Positions 18,685-28,624 are shown, counted from the first letter of the stretch. The stretch is 64,000 nt of DNA from Desulfoluna limicola (GCF_021654575.1 NZ_AP024488.1:2170001-2234000); one strand, 5' to 3'. The notes: a model not told the origin generated them from the sequence alone. Translations and numbers: made by a program.

Positions 18685-19311
18685 GGCGGTTTATCCATAG
18701 AGAATTGTTTATGACTGCATCTAAACGATGCCTTGATGTTAGGGCCTCACAGGGTAGCCCGCCATCCGCATGATAAACGCAACGGAAGCGACAGATCACA
18801 CAGCAGCGGGTCAATGCCCTTCTAACGTACCTGAAGAACGAAAGAAAGAGGATTTGTGGCGGCCCGATAAAAAGATGCATGTGCAGCCCCCTGCGGATTT
18901 AACGGACTGGCCGCCCTCCAGGGCAAAGGGGGTGCATTGCAAGGGGAAGCAACTCAATCCTCCGGAATTTTGCATTTTTCAACCCCCCACCCCCTAACAC
19001 GTTTGACACTGACACCGGGAAGCCCTGCCGGAGCCAACAATAACAGCACGCCCCAAGCGGACGTTATTTTCCACCTGAGACTTACTAAAACCCATGAAAT
19101 ATGGTTGACATGGATCCCTTCCACGACTAAAAACGGTAAGGCAATTGTTTATTATGACACCATCGTACTCACGGGTTCCCTGCATGACGGTCCCAGCTCT
19201 GCCCACCCGTTTGTCGCCTGCCGACGGCACCATGACTCACGTGGATGCCGTTTTTCTGCTGTCAAAGGGACCGGTTTACGTTTTGGTTTTTAAGGAGTAG
19301 GTCGTTTCGCT
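18685..19311. other. Intergenic region upstream of the dimethylargininase gene
   Basis: About 625 bases separate the divergent MarC and dimethylargininase genes. No coding sequence is convincing. A candidate promoter is given separately at 19105-19133, leaving a leader of about 180 bases. The leader contains no hairpin clear enough to call a riboswitch. Confidence 0.5.
19105..19133 (+). promoter_or_regulatory. Candidate sigma-70 promoter for the dimethylargininase gene
   Basis: TTGACA at 19105-19110, a 17-base spacer, then TAAAAA at 19128-19133. The -35 box and spacing are ideal and the -10 box is partial. Confidence 0.5.
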
Positions 19312-20070
19312 ATGTTTCAAAAAGCTATAGTCAGAAAACCCTGTAAAAATTTCGCCAAAGGCATCACCACACAGACCCTGGGTGCCCCGGACTATGATAC
19401 AATGGTGGCGCAGCATGCCGCATATGCCGACGCCCTGAAAGAACTCGGCCTTGCGGTGGAGATGCTTGAAGCAGAAGAGGCCTATCCCGATGCCCACTTT
19501 GTGGAGGACACCGCAGTGGTCTTCCCCGAAGCAGCTGTCATCACCAACCCCGGTGCGGATGCCCGCAAAGGCGAAGAGGTGACCATCAAAAAGGCCCTGG
19601 CCGCCCATCGCACCATCGAAGAGATCACCGCCCCCGGAACCGTGGACGGCGGCGACATCCTCATGGTGGACCGCCACTTCTTCATCGGCGTCTCCGACCG
19701 CACCAACATGGAAGGCGCGGCCCAGCTGGGTGCCATTGTGGAGAAATACGGCTACACCTGGGCGACCGTCCCCGTGGCCGCCGGGCTTCACTTCAAGTCC
19801 AGCGTAAACTACGTGGGAAAAAACACGCTGCTCATCACCGAAACCTTCAAAGACCGCAGCGAACTGGACGGCTACGAGCTCATGGTCCTGGACCCTGAAG
19901 AGGAGTACGCCGGCAACACGCTTCTCATCAACGACACGCTGATCATGCCCAAGGGGTACCCCAAGACACGGGCCAAGCTGGAGACGCTGGGTCTTGCAAT
20001 CGTGGAACTTGACACCAGCGAGACCCGGAAAATGGACGGGGGGCTTACCTGCCTCTCCCTGCGATTTTAG
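19312..20070 (+). CDS. Dimethylargininase (DDAH-like guanidino-group hydrolase)
   Basis: Predicted to hydrolyse N-omega-methylated arginines, or arginine itself, to citrulline plus an amine. It has 252 residues of the pentein fold. The catalytic set is visible: FVEDTAVV (D66), VDGGDILM (D112-D115), H160 in AGLHFKSSV and nucleophile C247 in DGGLTCLSLRF. The order and spacing match DDAH rather than the longer arginine deiminases. The start is preceded by AAGGAG about 14 bases away. A small zinc-ribbon gene follows 28 bases downstream, and a polar amino acid ABC transporter lies beyond, which may supply the substrate. Substrate preference between methylarginine and arginine cannot be settled from sequence. 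Confidence 0.88.
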   Translation: MFQKAIVRKPCKNFAKGITTQTLGAPDYDTMVAQHAAYADALKELGLAVEMLEAEEAYPDAHFVEDTAVVFPEAAVITNPGADARKGEEVTIKKALAAHRTIEEITAPGTVDGGDILMVDRHFFIGVSDRTNMEGAAQLGAIVEKYGYTWATVPVAAGLHFKSSVNYVGKNTLLITETFKDRSELDGYELMVLDPEEEYAGNTLLINDTLIMPKGYPKTRAKLETLGLAIVELDTSETRKMDGGLTCLSLRF

Positions 20071-20098
20071 AAACACACGACCCCGGCGAGGAGGTCCC

Positions 20099-20263
20099 AT
20101 GGAAATCTTTAAAAACAGATACAAACGGGAAGCGGTGGAAGTTCACTGCCCGCAATGCAAGCGAAGCCAGATCATCTACCTTCCCGACGAAAAGATGCCC
20201 GACTGCCCCGTCTGTCGAAAGAAGATGATCATCAAAGAGGTCCTTACGGAAGGCAAGTATTGA
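20099..20263 (+). CDS. Small zinc-ribbon protein
   Basis: It has 54 residues with two CxxC pairs (C17/C20 in HCPQCKR and C36/C39 in DCPVCRK), the pattern of a single zinc ribbon. GAGGAGG lies 5 bases before the ATG, a strong ribosome site. It follows the dimethylargininase by 28 bases and is probably cotranscribed. The ribbon could serve protein or nucleic-acid binding; no specific role can be given. Confidence 0.8.
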   Translation: MEIFKNRYKREAVEVHCPQCKRSQIIYLPDEKMPDCPVCRKKMIIKEVLTEGKY

Positions 20264-20383
20264 TGACGCAGTAAGCCATGCGCCAAGCAATGGAAAAGCA
20301 GCCGTGAAAACGGATCACCCCGGGCCGTATGGGGACCCTGGGACGTTGGTACGATACCTTTTCAAGCCAAGCGGCTGCCTTCT

Positions 20384-20406
20384 CTTTGGAGGCCGTGCCT
20401 CCAAAG
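20384..20406 (+). promoter_or_regulatory. Hairpin upstream of the amino acid ABC transporter
   Basis: CTTTGGAGGC and GCCTCCAAAG form a perfect 10-base-pair stem with a CGT loop. It lies 59 bases before the binding-protein gene and after the zinc-ribbon gene. It could be a terminator lacking a T-tract or a leader hairpin. Confidence 0.45.
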
Positions 20407-20465
20407 AAGCCACACCGTGATGTATATGTGTAAACGGAGATAATGAACTGGAGGATTATTCACCG

Positions 20466-21281
20466 ATGAAGCTCAAACAGATGCTGATCGCATCCCTGTG
20501 CCTGCTGGCGTTTGCAGCACAGGGTTTCGCTAGCGACATTGAACTCGCAAAAAAATCGACCCTCAACAAGATCATGGAACGAAAAGAACTCCGCATCGGT
20601 CTTGACCCCGGCTACCAGCCCTTTGAAATGACTAACAAAAAAGGCGAAGTGGTCGGCTTCGACGTGGACATCGCCAAAGAGCTCGCCAAATCCATGGGTG
20701 TGAAGCTCACCATCGTCAACACCGACTACGATGGCATCATCCCCGCCCTTCTTACGGACAAGTTTGATATCATCCTGAGCGGCATGACCATCACCCAGAG
20801 CCGTAACCTTCAGATCAACTTTGCCGACCCCTACATTGTTGTGGGCCAGGCCATCATTCTGAACAAAAACCTCAAGGGCAAGGTCAACTCCTACAAGGAC
20901 CTCAACGACCCCAAGTACACCGTTGCCTCCCGCATCGGCACCACCGGTGAGATGGCCACCAAGCGCATGATCCCCAAGGCCAAGTACAAGTCCTTCGACA
21001 AAGAGGCTGACGGCGCCATGGATGTCGTGAACGGTCAGGCCGACGCCTTTATTTACGACCTGCCCTTCGGCGTGGTCTTCATGGCACAGCACGGCAATGG
21101 CAAGGCCATCCTCCTGGACAAGCCCTTTACCTACGAGCCCCTGGGCATGGGAGTCCGCAAGGGCGACCCCGATTTCCTCAACTACCTGAACAACTTTCTC
21201 CGTCAGATCAAAGCCGACGGCCGCTACGACCGAATCTACGACAAGTGGATCAAGAGCACCGGCTGGTTCAAAAATATGTAA
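20466..21281 (+). CDS. Polar amino acid ABC transporter, periplasmic binding protein
   Basis: Captures an amino acid in the periplasm for the permease and ATPase encoded downstream. It has 271 residues. The signal peptide is about residues 1-22 (LCLLAFAAQGFAS). The solute-binding family 3 fold starts at ELRIGLDPGYQPFEM, where the substrate alpha-amino and carboxyl contacts usually lie. GFDVDIAKELAKSMGVK, LLTDKFDIILSGMTIT and SRIGTTGEMATKRM follow. The ligand is probably a polar or basic amino acid. Nearness to the dimethylargininase suggests arginine or methylarginine, but that is inference. Confidence 0.93.
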   Translation: MKLKQMLIASLCLLAFAAQGFASDIELAKKSTLNKIMERKELRIGLDPGYQPFEMTNKKGEVVGFDVDIAKELAKSMGVKLTIVNTDYDGIIPALLTDKFDIILSGMTITQSRNLQINFADPYIVVGQAIILNKNLKGKVNSYKDLNDPKYTVASRIGTTGEMATKRMIPKAKYKSFDKEADGAMDVVNGQADAFIYDLPFGVVFMAQHGNGKAILLDKPFTYEPLGMGVRKGDPDFLNYLNNFLRQIKADGRYDRIYDKWIKSTGWFKNM

Positions 21282-21308
21282 ACAGAATCTGACGGTTTGA
21301 ATGCCTTT

Positions 21309-21337
21309 TCACCCCGGGAGCTCGGCTTCCGGGGTGA
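21309..21337 (+). other. Intercistronic hairpin 1 in the ABC operon
   Basis: TCACCCCGG (21309-21317) pairs with CCGGGGTGA (21329-21337), followed by TTTATTG. It sits just after the binding-protein stop. Such hairpins often protect the upstream message so that binding protein exceeds permease. Confidence 0.6.
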
Positions 21338-21360
21338 TTTATTGATAGCCCGTCAATTTT

Positions 21361-21410
21361 TGGTGCCATCGAAAAAGCCGGCTTCCGGGCAGGCTTTTTC
21401 GATGGCGCCA
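21361..21410 (+). other. Intercistronic hairpin 2 in the ABC operon
   Basis: Bases 21361-21379 pair with 21392-21410 in a 19-position stem with a single mismatch. The stem includes GCCATCGAAAAAGCC and its complement. It is the strongest structure in the 250-base gap and probably causes partial termination or mRNA stabilisation. Confidence 0.7.
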
Positions 21411-21533
21411 ATGATTACAAAAGATTTACCCTTATTTGGTCCAGGCAGAGTTCCACGAGTTACCCCGCCTGGATGAGATCCCTCCCGCTGCATCTCGCAA
21501 ACACTGTGCAGGCAGCGGCCAAAGGAGCAGGAC

Positions 21534-22538
21534 ATGTCACTTTACCCGGGTCTGGATGCGCCACGAACCAAGGCGTACAAAACCATCTGGACAGGCATCT
21601 TTTTCGTCGCCCTGATTCTCGGCATGGCAAGCCTTTACTTGGCCACCAAGTCGGTGGATTATGTGTGGCGATGGTACCAGGTGCCGGACTACTTTTTTTA
21701 CCAGGAAGATGTGGAAACCTTAAGCGAGATCGAAGGCTACATCTCAGGCATCAAAACCGAAGGGGAGAAAACGCTTGTCACGGTTCAGGGCGTGGGTGAA
21801 ACCGAGACCTACACCCTACCCACCGAGAGCCTCCTGGCTGCCGAAGGCGATTTCATCTACCCCGGTGACCCCCTGGGTTCCCAAAAGAAGTGGCAGACAG
21901 GCCTCCTGCTCTATGGCCTCTGGATTACCCTCAAGGCAAGTTTTATGGCGATTATCCTGGCCATGGTCATCGGTATCGCCACCGGCCTCATGCGCATCTC
22001 GGATAACCCGGCCCTCAAGTGGTCCGCCATAACCTATATCGAGCTGGTCCGCGGGTCTCCCCTGCTGGTCCAGTTGATGATCTGGTACTTTGTCATCGGC
22101 ACCCTCATCAACCGGCTCCTCATGGACCTGGGCTTTTCCAAGATCCCCACCCTCTGGTTCGGGATTCTCTCCCTGGCCATATTCACCGGTGCCTACACCG
22201 CGGAAATCGTCCGCGCTGGAATCCAGTCCGTCAATATAGGGCAGATGGAGGCCGCACGCTCCCTTGGGATGAGCTACCCTGAAGCCATGCGCAAGGTGAT
22301 CATGCCCCAGGCCATCAACCGAATTCTCCCTGCCTTAGCCGGGCAGTTTATCAGCCTGATCAAAGACTCCTCACTTCTGGGGGTCATCTCCGTTCGAGAA
22401 CTTACCAAGGTCACCCGCGAGGTGGTCACAGCAAACCTGCAACCTTTTGAACTCTGGATCGTCTGTGCGGGCCTTTACCTGGTCCTCACCTTCGGATTTT
22501 CCCTGCTTGTCCAGAGACTTGAAACGAGGGCCGTATAA
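21534..22538 (+). CDS. Polar amino acid ABC transporter, permease with N-terminal insert
   Basis: Inner-membrane channel subunit of the HisM/GlnP family. It has 334 residues, about 110 longer than the usual 220. Membrane helix 1 is at about 18-38. A polar segment of about 80 residues follows (about 40-122), with the beta-like stretches [20 protein letters not shown] and [16 protein letters not shown]. The typical permease core starts at [14 protein letters not shown]. The [17 protein letters not shown] signature and the EAA loop ([22 protein letters not shown]) are intact. The insert is probably periplasmic and might contact the binding protein. AAAGGAG precedes the start. The ATPase gene follows 2 bases after the stop. 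Confidence 0.92.
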   Translation: MSLYPGLDAPRTKAYKTIWTGIFFVALILGMASLYLATKSVDYVWRWYQVPDYFFYQEDVETLSEIEGYISGIKTEGEKTLVTVQGVGETETYTLPTESLLAAEGDFIYPGDPLGSQKKWQTGLLLYGLWITLKASFMAIILAMVIGIATGLMRISDNPALKWSAITYIELVRGSPLLVQLMIWYFVIGTLINRLLMDLGFSKIPTLWFGILSLAIFTGAYTAEIVRAGIQSVNIGQMEAARSLGMSYPEAMRKVIMPQAINRILPALAGQFISLIKDSSLLGVISVRELTKVTREVVTANLQPFELWIVCAGLYLVLTFGFSLLVQRLETRAV

Positions 22539-22540
22539 CC

Positions 22541-23272
<732 letters not shown>

Positions 23273-23311
23273 TACGAAAGATTTCCGGCTCCATCCGGCA
23301 CTCCGAGAAAT

Positions 23312-23344
23312 AAAAAAGCGACCCCGAAATGGGGTCGCTTTTTT
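23312..23344 (+). terminator. Intrinsic terminator of the ABC operon
   Basis: A perfect 14-base-pair stem, 23312-23325 with 23331-23344, around GCGACCCC. It has a five-base GAAAT loop and ends in a run of T. Confidence 0.95.
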
Positions 23345-23379
23345 TGGTGGCGCATCAAAAAGGTGCCTCCGGTGGCGGG

Positions 23380-23455
23380 GTGTGCCATGGAATACCCACC
23401 GCATGGCAACACTCGCGTTGCATTCTCCACAGGGTTTGGGGGCGTCCCCACCTCA
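23380..23455 (+). repeat. Dispersed repeat family R4, partial copy
   Basis: CATTCTCCACAGGGTTTGGGGGCGTCCCCACCT resembles the block at 53800-53830 (CATTCGCCACAGGGTTTCAAGGTGCCCCCACCT) and the reverse complement of 50286-50345. It abuts the miniature element at 23456. Confidence 0.55.
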
Positions 23456-23626
23456 CCCGGATATTTCACGAGTTCAGTGCTCTCGGCTCGCCCGAAGGGT
23501 GAGAAAATCGAGCAGGAAACCGTGACGCACATTTTCTGGTTTTGAAACATCCTCATTCGTCGCAGTAACCATCATTAATAACATGCCATTGCTTTGGCCT
23601 GATTGTTTTCTCAGGAAATATCCGGG
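23456..23626. mobile_element. Miniature inverted-repeat element, copy 1
   Basis: About 171 bases are bounded by perfect 12-base terminal inverted repeats, CCCGGATATTTC (23456-23467) and GAAATATCCGGG (23615-23626). No open frame is present. The stretch 23481-23628 aligns with 39391-39538 at equal length (148 bases), sharing CGGCTCGCCCGAAGGGTGAG, CACATTTT and GAAATATCCGGGCT. This suggests a non-autonomous transposable element. No target duplication could be established by eye. Confidence 0.6.
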
Positions 23627-23812
23627 CTCACAGACCGAGGCGTATTTATCCAAATGGTTGCCCGCTCCTTGAAGCCTGTCGCCCCTTAGAACACACTTTG
23701 CGGTTGTCCCCGCCCTCTTTCTTGATCTACACTTGAGGTGAATATTCATGGGCGCCTTCCGGCATCCCTTGAAGGCCCCTGCCCTTTTTCCGACCATCAC
23801 AGCGACTGAACC

Positions 23813-25006
23813 ATGAACATCTCTGAAAAGATACGGACCATGAGCCTCTTCATCCTCTTTCTTGTTGTCTCCATCACCGTCTTCTTCTGGTTTGGCGGAA
23901 TTCGGTTCATTGCTCAGCTCCCCCTCCCACTGCCCTTGCGCCTTGCCCTCTGGGCCAGCCTCCTCTTTGCCCTCTTCTTCTCACCTGTCCTCTTTTACCT
24001 GCGGACCTTAGGTCACAAAGGGCCTTTGTTTGATGCCATGGCCTGGGCGGGATACACTCTCATGGGCGCCTACTCCATCCTCATCTGCGTGGTAATGTTA
24101 AGAGACCTGGGGTTTGGGCTGGTTTCACTTTTTCTCCCGGCCACGGCAAAAGGCCATGCCGCCATGGAACTTCCGGTCAACCCGTCTCGCCGTGGGCTGA
24201 TAATCGACTGCATCAACCTGGGCATTGCGGCAGCCACGGCCTCACTGGCTGGCGTCGGACTCCTGGGGGGCCTCAAGGCACCCGAAGTCGTCACCGTCAC
24301 CCACCCGGCCCTCAAGGAGGGGCTCAAAGGGCTTCGCATTGTCCAAATCAGCGACATCCACGTCAGCCACACCATCCGCCGCCCCATGGTGGAGCGCATT
24401 GTCTCCATGGTGGAGGAACTCAGGCCGGACCTCATTGTTTTGACAGGGGATCTCGTGGACGGATCGGTCGCCATGCTGAAACACGATGTTGCCCCCCTTG
24501 CCGCACTCAAGGCTCCCCTTGGCACCTTTTTTATCACCGGAAACCATGAATACTATTCAGGGGTTGTTCCCTGGATCGCAGAGATAAATCGCCTCGGTTT
24601 TACCGTCCTCATCAACAGCCACAGGGTCCTTAAGCACAATGGCACCTCTCTGGTATTGGCAGGGGTTACGGATTTTCATGCCGGTCGCCTGCTTCCCGAG
24701 CACGCCTCCAGCCCGAAACTGGCCCTCAGCGGCGCACCGGAGGACGCCTACCGGATTCTCCTGGCCCACCAGCCCCTCTCTTTCCCCGAAGCCAAGGCTG
24801 AAAACTGCCACCTGACCCTCTCCGGCCACACCCATGGGGGGCAGTACCTCCCCTACACCTGGGTGATCAACCTGGTCCAGCCCTGGGTTAAAGGGCTCTA
24901 CGAAGAGGAGGGTTACCGCCTCTATGTAAACCGTGGCACCGCCTTCTGGGGCCCCCCTTTTCGCCTCGGTTCCCCTTCAGAAATCACTCTCCATCGTTTT
25001 GAATGA
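23813..25006 (+). CDS. Membrane-anchored metallophosphoesterase
   Basis: Calcineurin-like phosphoesterase of the YkuE/YaeI type, probably acting on the outer face of the inner membrane or on membrane-linked substrates. It has 397 residues. Three or four N-terminal membrane helices (about 10-31, 42-62, 75-110) and another hydrophobic stretch (about 131-153) precede the catalytic domain. The metal motifs are complete: D181 and H183 in QISDIHVS, D213 in LTGDLVDG, N244 and H245 in TGNHEYYSG, the LAHQP histidine and the SGHTHGGQ pair. Members of this branch have been linked to lipid headgroup phosphate hydrolysis; the substrate here is unknown. The gene is monocistronic. Confidence 0.9.
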   Translation: MNISEKIRTMSLFILFLVVSITVFFWFGGIRFIAQLPLPLPLRLALWASLLFALFFSPVLFYLRTLGHKGPLFDAMAWAGYTLMGAYSILICVVMLRDLGFGLVSLFLPATAKGHAAMELPVNPSRRGLIIDCINLGIAAATASLAGVGLLGGLKAPEVVTVTHPALKEGLKGLRIVQISDIHVSHTIRRPMVERIVSMVEELRPDLIVLTGDLVDGSVAMLKHDVAPLAALKAPLGTFFITGNHEYYSGVVPWIAEINRLGFTVLINSHRVLKHNGTSLVLAGVTDFHAGRLLPEHASSPKLALSGAPEDAYRILLAHQPLSFPEAKAENCHLTLSGHTHGGQYLPYTWVINLVQPWVKGLYEEEGYRLYVNRGTAFWGPPFRLGSPSEITLHRFE

Positions 25007-25522
25007 CCAAAGGTACCATTCGCAAACAAATCATTGATCATCACACTCGCAGGGCGGCAAACCCCATCCCCGCGTGATCGAAGCCTCCGCCCCCGTCTGC
25101 ACTTCGCTGAGTGTCAACCCACTTCAGGCCGTTCAACTTATTGAACATTCCACTGATCCACGAAAAGGGAATTCTACCCTGCGGTGTGCTATAGTGAACG
25201 TAAAAAAGCGCTGCATCTCACAAGCTTTTCTGCCGCTGTTTTAGACCGGCTGGTCCCCCCTCGCTTTGTTGGTCCCCATTTTTCGCTGCTTTTCGCAAGC
25301 CCCTCCCAATGATTGGCTCCCCATAAAAAAGAAATGTCTTTTTTTGATCATGTTGGAACAGAACTTGAAATATCTATAAACAACATCGCAGGTCAAGCAT
25401 CACGCACCATCGGATGAACGGCAGTTTCCCACGAATCACCGCTTCTCTTCTTCATGCTTCTTGTAAGGCCTGATGGAACTGAAAACCACGCTACAGCCTG
25501 AACAAGGCACAGGAGAAGCCCC
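25007..25522. other. Intergenic region before the exported protein pair
   Basis: About 515 bases with no gene seen. A weak promoter candidate is TTGGAA (25353-25358) with TATAAA (25375-25380) at 16-base spacing, leaving a leader of about 140 bases. The A+T-rich stretch around 25325-25385 stands out from the GC-rich surroundings. Confidence 0.45.
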
Positions 25523-25924
25523 ATGAAAAAGCCCCTTTCAACCCTTCTGGTCATGATTGCCGCCGGTTCCTTTTTCGCGATCGGCATCGCCCAGGCAGCC
25601 CCGCAGGCTCTGTCGGGAGCCACCATGGACAGCATTTCGGGCGAGCGTGGCATCTCCCTCCCTCAAGATGATGTGGTCCCCGCAGGGGCCGAGTCCCTTC
25701 TGGCCTACTCCGAGCGTGACACCGAAGTACACCGGGAGATCCTGAGGCGAAGCAACGTCACCGACTACCCGGTGGAGTCAACTGACATGGTCCTGGAACA
25801 GTACAACACACTCCAGGCCGGCCAGGCATCCGGGAAAACCTTTGATGATCTCATTGATGAAGCTACGCCGGGCCGCCTGCCCCAGTTTTTCATCGACGAG
25901 GCGAACCGTGTTGTAAATCCATAA
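25523..25924 (+). CDS. Small exported protein A (paralogue of the next gene)
   Basis: It has 133 residues. The signal peptide is about 1-26 (FFAIGIAQAAPQ). Just after it comes SGATMDSISGERGISLP, similar in place and pattern to LSEQELKGITGQSGIRTL in the next gene. A second shared motif, STDMVLEQYNTLQ here and STRMVREFNTIQ there, supports common ancestry. This pattern, a signal peptide followed by a short acidic xTGQxGI-like motif, occurs in some secreted pilus-associated or surface proteins, but I cannot assign a family. No cysteines are present after the signal. AGGAG precedes the ATG. The two genes are probably cotranscribed. Confidence 0.72.
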   Translation: MKKPLSTLLVMIAAGSFFAIGIAQAAPQALSGATMDSISGERGISLPQDDVVPAGAESLLAYSERDTEVHREILRRSNVTDYPVESTDMVLEQYNTLQAGQASGKTFDDLIDEATPGRLPQFFIDEANRVVNP

Positions 25925-26105
25925 CCCCTGACAACAGGAACATTTGATCGACCCATCCCGAAAGCCGGGTCCCCATGGGCCACCTGCCGCACCCCATTCA
26001 CCGGCATCGCCCAATGACCAGGACACCACCGGTTCGGGTTTAATCCGGCGGGCTCCCCGAAGCGGGGGCCACGCCGGATCGATCGGCACCTTGGAGGAAA
26101 GAAAG

Positions 26106-26513
26106 ATGAAAAGCATGACCACAAAAATGACACAATGCCTGATGATCGCGGGGTTTCTCACACTCTTTTCCACCCCGGGTTTTGCAGGTCTTACCAGTCT
26201 CTCCGAACAGGAATTAAAGGGAATCACGGGACAAAGCGGCATTCGCACACTTGTAGATGACAGTTGGACGGATGCGCAGAGACGGGAAGAAGACAAGAAC
26301 AACAGCCAGATTCAGGCCCTGATGGCCTTAAACGGAGTGGTTCCCCATGAACTTATCAGGGACATGCAAAACGTACGGACCACAATCAACGACAGCACCC
26401 GCATGGTGCGTGAGTTCAACACCATCCAGAGAGACCTCCTTGCAGTCCCAACAGCCGTCACCACTATTATCAGCATCCCCATGAGCTTAGGGGGGATCGG
26501 AGGGTTCTTCTAA
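26106..26513 (+). CDS. Small exported protein B (paralogue of the preceding gene)
   Basis: It has 135 residues from the ATG at 26106, chosen because it follows TTGGAGGAAAGAAAG and opens a clean signal peptide (LMIAGFLTLFSTPGFAG). The frame is open further upstream to 25944, but that part is not signal-like. The mature N-terminus shows LSEQELKGITGQSGI, and STRMVREFNTIQ lies further on. The C-terminus ends in a glycine-rich hydrophobic tail (PMSLGGIGGFF). Location is predicted as periplasm or outside the cell. Function is unknown; see the paralogue for the shared motifs. A strong bidirectional terminator follows. Confidence 0.75.
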   Translation: MKSMTTKMTQCLMIAGFLTLFSTPGFAGLTSLSEQELKGITGQSGIRTLVDDSWTDAQRREEDKNNSQIQALMALNGVVPHELIRDMQNVRTTINDSTRMVREFNTIQRDLLAVPTAVTTIISIPMSLGGIGGFF

Positions 26514-26582
26514 CGGCTCCATCCGGTATCGCACCCCGGGGAAAGGTGCGCCAAACAGTTACAAAACAAGCCTGCAAAACGC

Positions 26583-26617
26583 AAAACGGCCGACGTAAAA
26601 ATTACGTCGGCCGTTTT
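26583..26617. terminator. Bidirectional terminator between exported protein B and deaD
   Basis: AAAACGGCCGACGTAA (26583-26598) pairs perfectly with 26602-26617 across a three-base loop. A-rich and T-rich ends serve both convergent genes. Confidence 0.95.
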
Positions 26618-26655
26618 TATTATCGCTATCCCCTCAACTCAAAAGGGAGAGAAAA

Positions 26656-28362
26656 TCAGGATGCTCGCCTTCCCTGGGGTCGACGTCCGCCGCGGTTGTT
26701 CACTTTGCGGCCTCCACGCCAGGGGGACTCCCCCCCGCCCTGCATTTCCACAAAAAGACGCTGACCGTCAAGAGTGGCCCCTTTCATGGCATGGAACACG
26801 TGGCGAGCCACGCCTCCTTCAACCTCAAAGTAAGAGGCCTCTTTTCCGATATCAACACGCCCGATCTGGCGAGAGGTGATACCGGCGCGATCGCAGACAA
26901 GACGAATGACCGCACCCTGATTGATACGGTTGCTTGCCCCCTTGTTAAAGGTGATACGCTGCATGCCGGGGTTTCTGCTCCCGCCGAACGTCTTCACAGG
27001 TCGGTCGGTGCGCGGCCGCCTGGGCTGTGCGCCCCGGTCGTTGATGTCCTCGGCCCCTTTGTATGCGGCTGCCACGCTGTTGAAGCGTTCGGCAATAATC
27101 TGGTTGATGAGCTCTTCTTTTGAGAGGCCTTCAAGGGACTCATAGACAGACGGAAGGTATTCGCCGATGGCGTCGTGATCCACGTCCACGGCCTTGAGCT
27201 TTTCGACCATATCGGCCACCTTCAGCTTGCAGATGGTATCTCCATCAGGCACTTTGCACGCAGTAAAGCGGACTCCGCATCGCGCGGCCACGAGGCCAAG
27301 CTTCCGGTTGTCACGCCAGTTCATGATGACAAGGGATTTCCCGGATCGACCGGCTCGGGCGGTTCGGCCGCTGCGGTGAGTATACGCCGCAACCTCATCG
27401 GGAAGGCCCAGATGGATAACATGGGAGATCCCTTCCACGTCAATGCCTCGGGCGGCGACATCGGTGGCCACGAGGAGCCTCAGGCGACGGTTTCTGAACC
27501 GCTGCATAACCACATCCCGCTGCTGCTGGGAAAGCTCGCCATGAAGGGCGTCGGCATCGTATCCCGCCTCAAGGAGAGACTCGGCAACCTGCCTTGTCTC
27601 ATGCCGGGTTCGACAAAAAACCACCCCGTAAATGTCCGGGTAGGCATCGATGATTCGTTTCAGGGCCACCAGCTGCGCCCCGGGACGAACCACATAATTT
27701 TCATGGTCAATGCGCGCCGAGGTGCTGTTTTTCTTTCCAACGGTCACTTCAACCGGGTCAGACATGAACCCTCGGGCGATGGCTGCAACACCTTTTGGCA
27801 TGGTGGCGGAGAAAAGCCAGGTGGCGGCTGAATCGGGGGTCTCCTTGAGAATATCATCAATGGCCTCTTTAAAGCCCATGTTGAGCATCTCATCGGCCTC
27901 GTCCAGCACCACGTTGGTGATACCGGAAAGGTCGACAACGCCTCGCCCCATAAGGTCCAGAAGACGGCCTGGGGTAGCCACCACAATCTGGGAGCCACGC
28001 TTCACCTGACGAATCTGAAGAGCTATGGAGGAGCCGCCATAAATGGACGCGATTTGAAGGTCGGAAATTTTTGACCCGTAGGAAAGGAAATCACGGGAAA
28101 TCTGAATGCAGAGCTCTCGTGTGGGGCACAAAACGACAGCCTGAATGCTTCGGCGACCCATGTCGATGCGGTTGAGCAGGGGCAGGCCGAATGCGGCTGT
28201 TTTACCGGTACCGGTCTGGGCCAGCGCCACAACATCACCAACATGCTCACGAAGCGTGGTAAGGGTTTTTTCCTGAATGGGGGTGGGTTCGGTAAAACCC
28301 ATGGCAGCTACAGCATCAACCAGTTCTTGACGTAATCCAAACTCTTGAAAATCAGTACTCAT
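26656..28362 (-). CDS. deaD: DEAD-box ATP-dependent RNA helicase (DeaD/CsdA type)
   Basis: RNA-unwinding ATPase, typically used in ribosome assembly and cold-stress RNA decay. It has 568 residues. The Q motif lies in FTEPTPIQ. Motif I is AQTGTGKT (48-55), motif II is DEAD (154-157), motif III is SAT (185-187) and motif VI is HRSGRTARAG. The C-terminal part carries a DbpA/CsdA-type RNA-binding domain (RLVCDRAGITSRQIGRVDIG, then EGGVARHVFHAM). It ends in an arginine-glycine-rich tail (WRGGRKVNNRGGRRPQGRR), which should bind RNA. E. coli DeaD is about 630 residues, so this is slightly short. Confidence 0.95.
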   Translation of the reverse strand: MSTDFQEFGLRQELVDAVAAMGFTEPTPIQEKTLTTLREHVGDVVALAQTGTGKTAAFGLPLLNRIDMGRRSIQAVVLCPTRELCIQISRDFLSYGSKISDLQIASIYGGSSIALQIRQVKRGSQIVVATPGRLLDLMGRGVVDLSGITNVVLDEADEMLNMGFKEAIDDILKETPDSAATWLFSATMPKGVAAIARGFMSDPVEVTVGKKNSTSARIDHENYVVRPGAQLVALKRIIDAYPDIYGVVFCRTRHETRQVAESLLEAGYDADALHGELSQQQRDVVMQRFRNRRLRLLVATDVAARGIDVEGISHVIHLGLPDEVAAYTHRSGRTARAGRSGKSLVIMNWRDNRKLGLVAARCGVRFTACKVPDGDTICKLKVADMVEKLKAVDVDHDAIGEYLPSVYESLEGLSKEELINQIIAERFNSVAAAYKGAEDINDRGAQPRRPRTDRPVKTFGGSRNPGMQRITFNKGASNRINQGAVIRLVCDRAGITSRQIGRVDIGKEASYFEVEGGVARHVFHAMKGATLDGQRLFVEMQGGGESPWRGGRKVNNRGGRRPQGRRAS

Positions 28363-28583
28363 ATGAATCGTTCACTCTCTTTCATCACGCGGGGCGTGGT
28401 GGATGGTTGTCGCAAACCGTCACCGAATCCACTGATATCTTCCCTTCCTTGTGCCGGCACCGCAGTGCACCTCAAGACACAAGAGACATCAAACCCAGGA
28501 CGTGTCGCGAACGTATTTTACAAAATGCCTCGGTGAGGCAGTGGGTGCCGGATATAAAACCTTGAGCACCAGGCATACAAAAA

Positions 28584-28624
28584 GGGCGGTACAGCAGGCT
28601 CATTAAGAGCCAGGTATGTCGCCC
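28584..28624 (-). terminator. Terminator of the cysteine-cluster gene
   Basis: Read on the minus strand, GGGCGACATACC-GGCTC folds with GAGCC...CCGCCC around a TTAAT loop and is followed at once by TTTTTGTA. The stem is imperfect. It sits about 90 bases after the stop at 28716 and isolates deaD from its upstream neighbour. The rest of 28363-28715 shows no gene and is likely the deaD promoter and leader. Confidence 0.65.
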
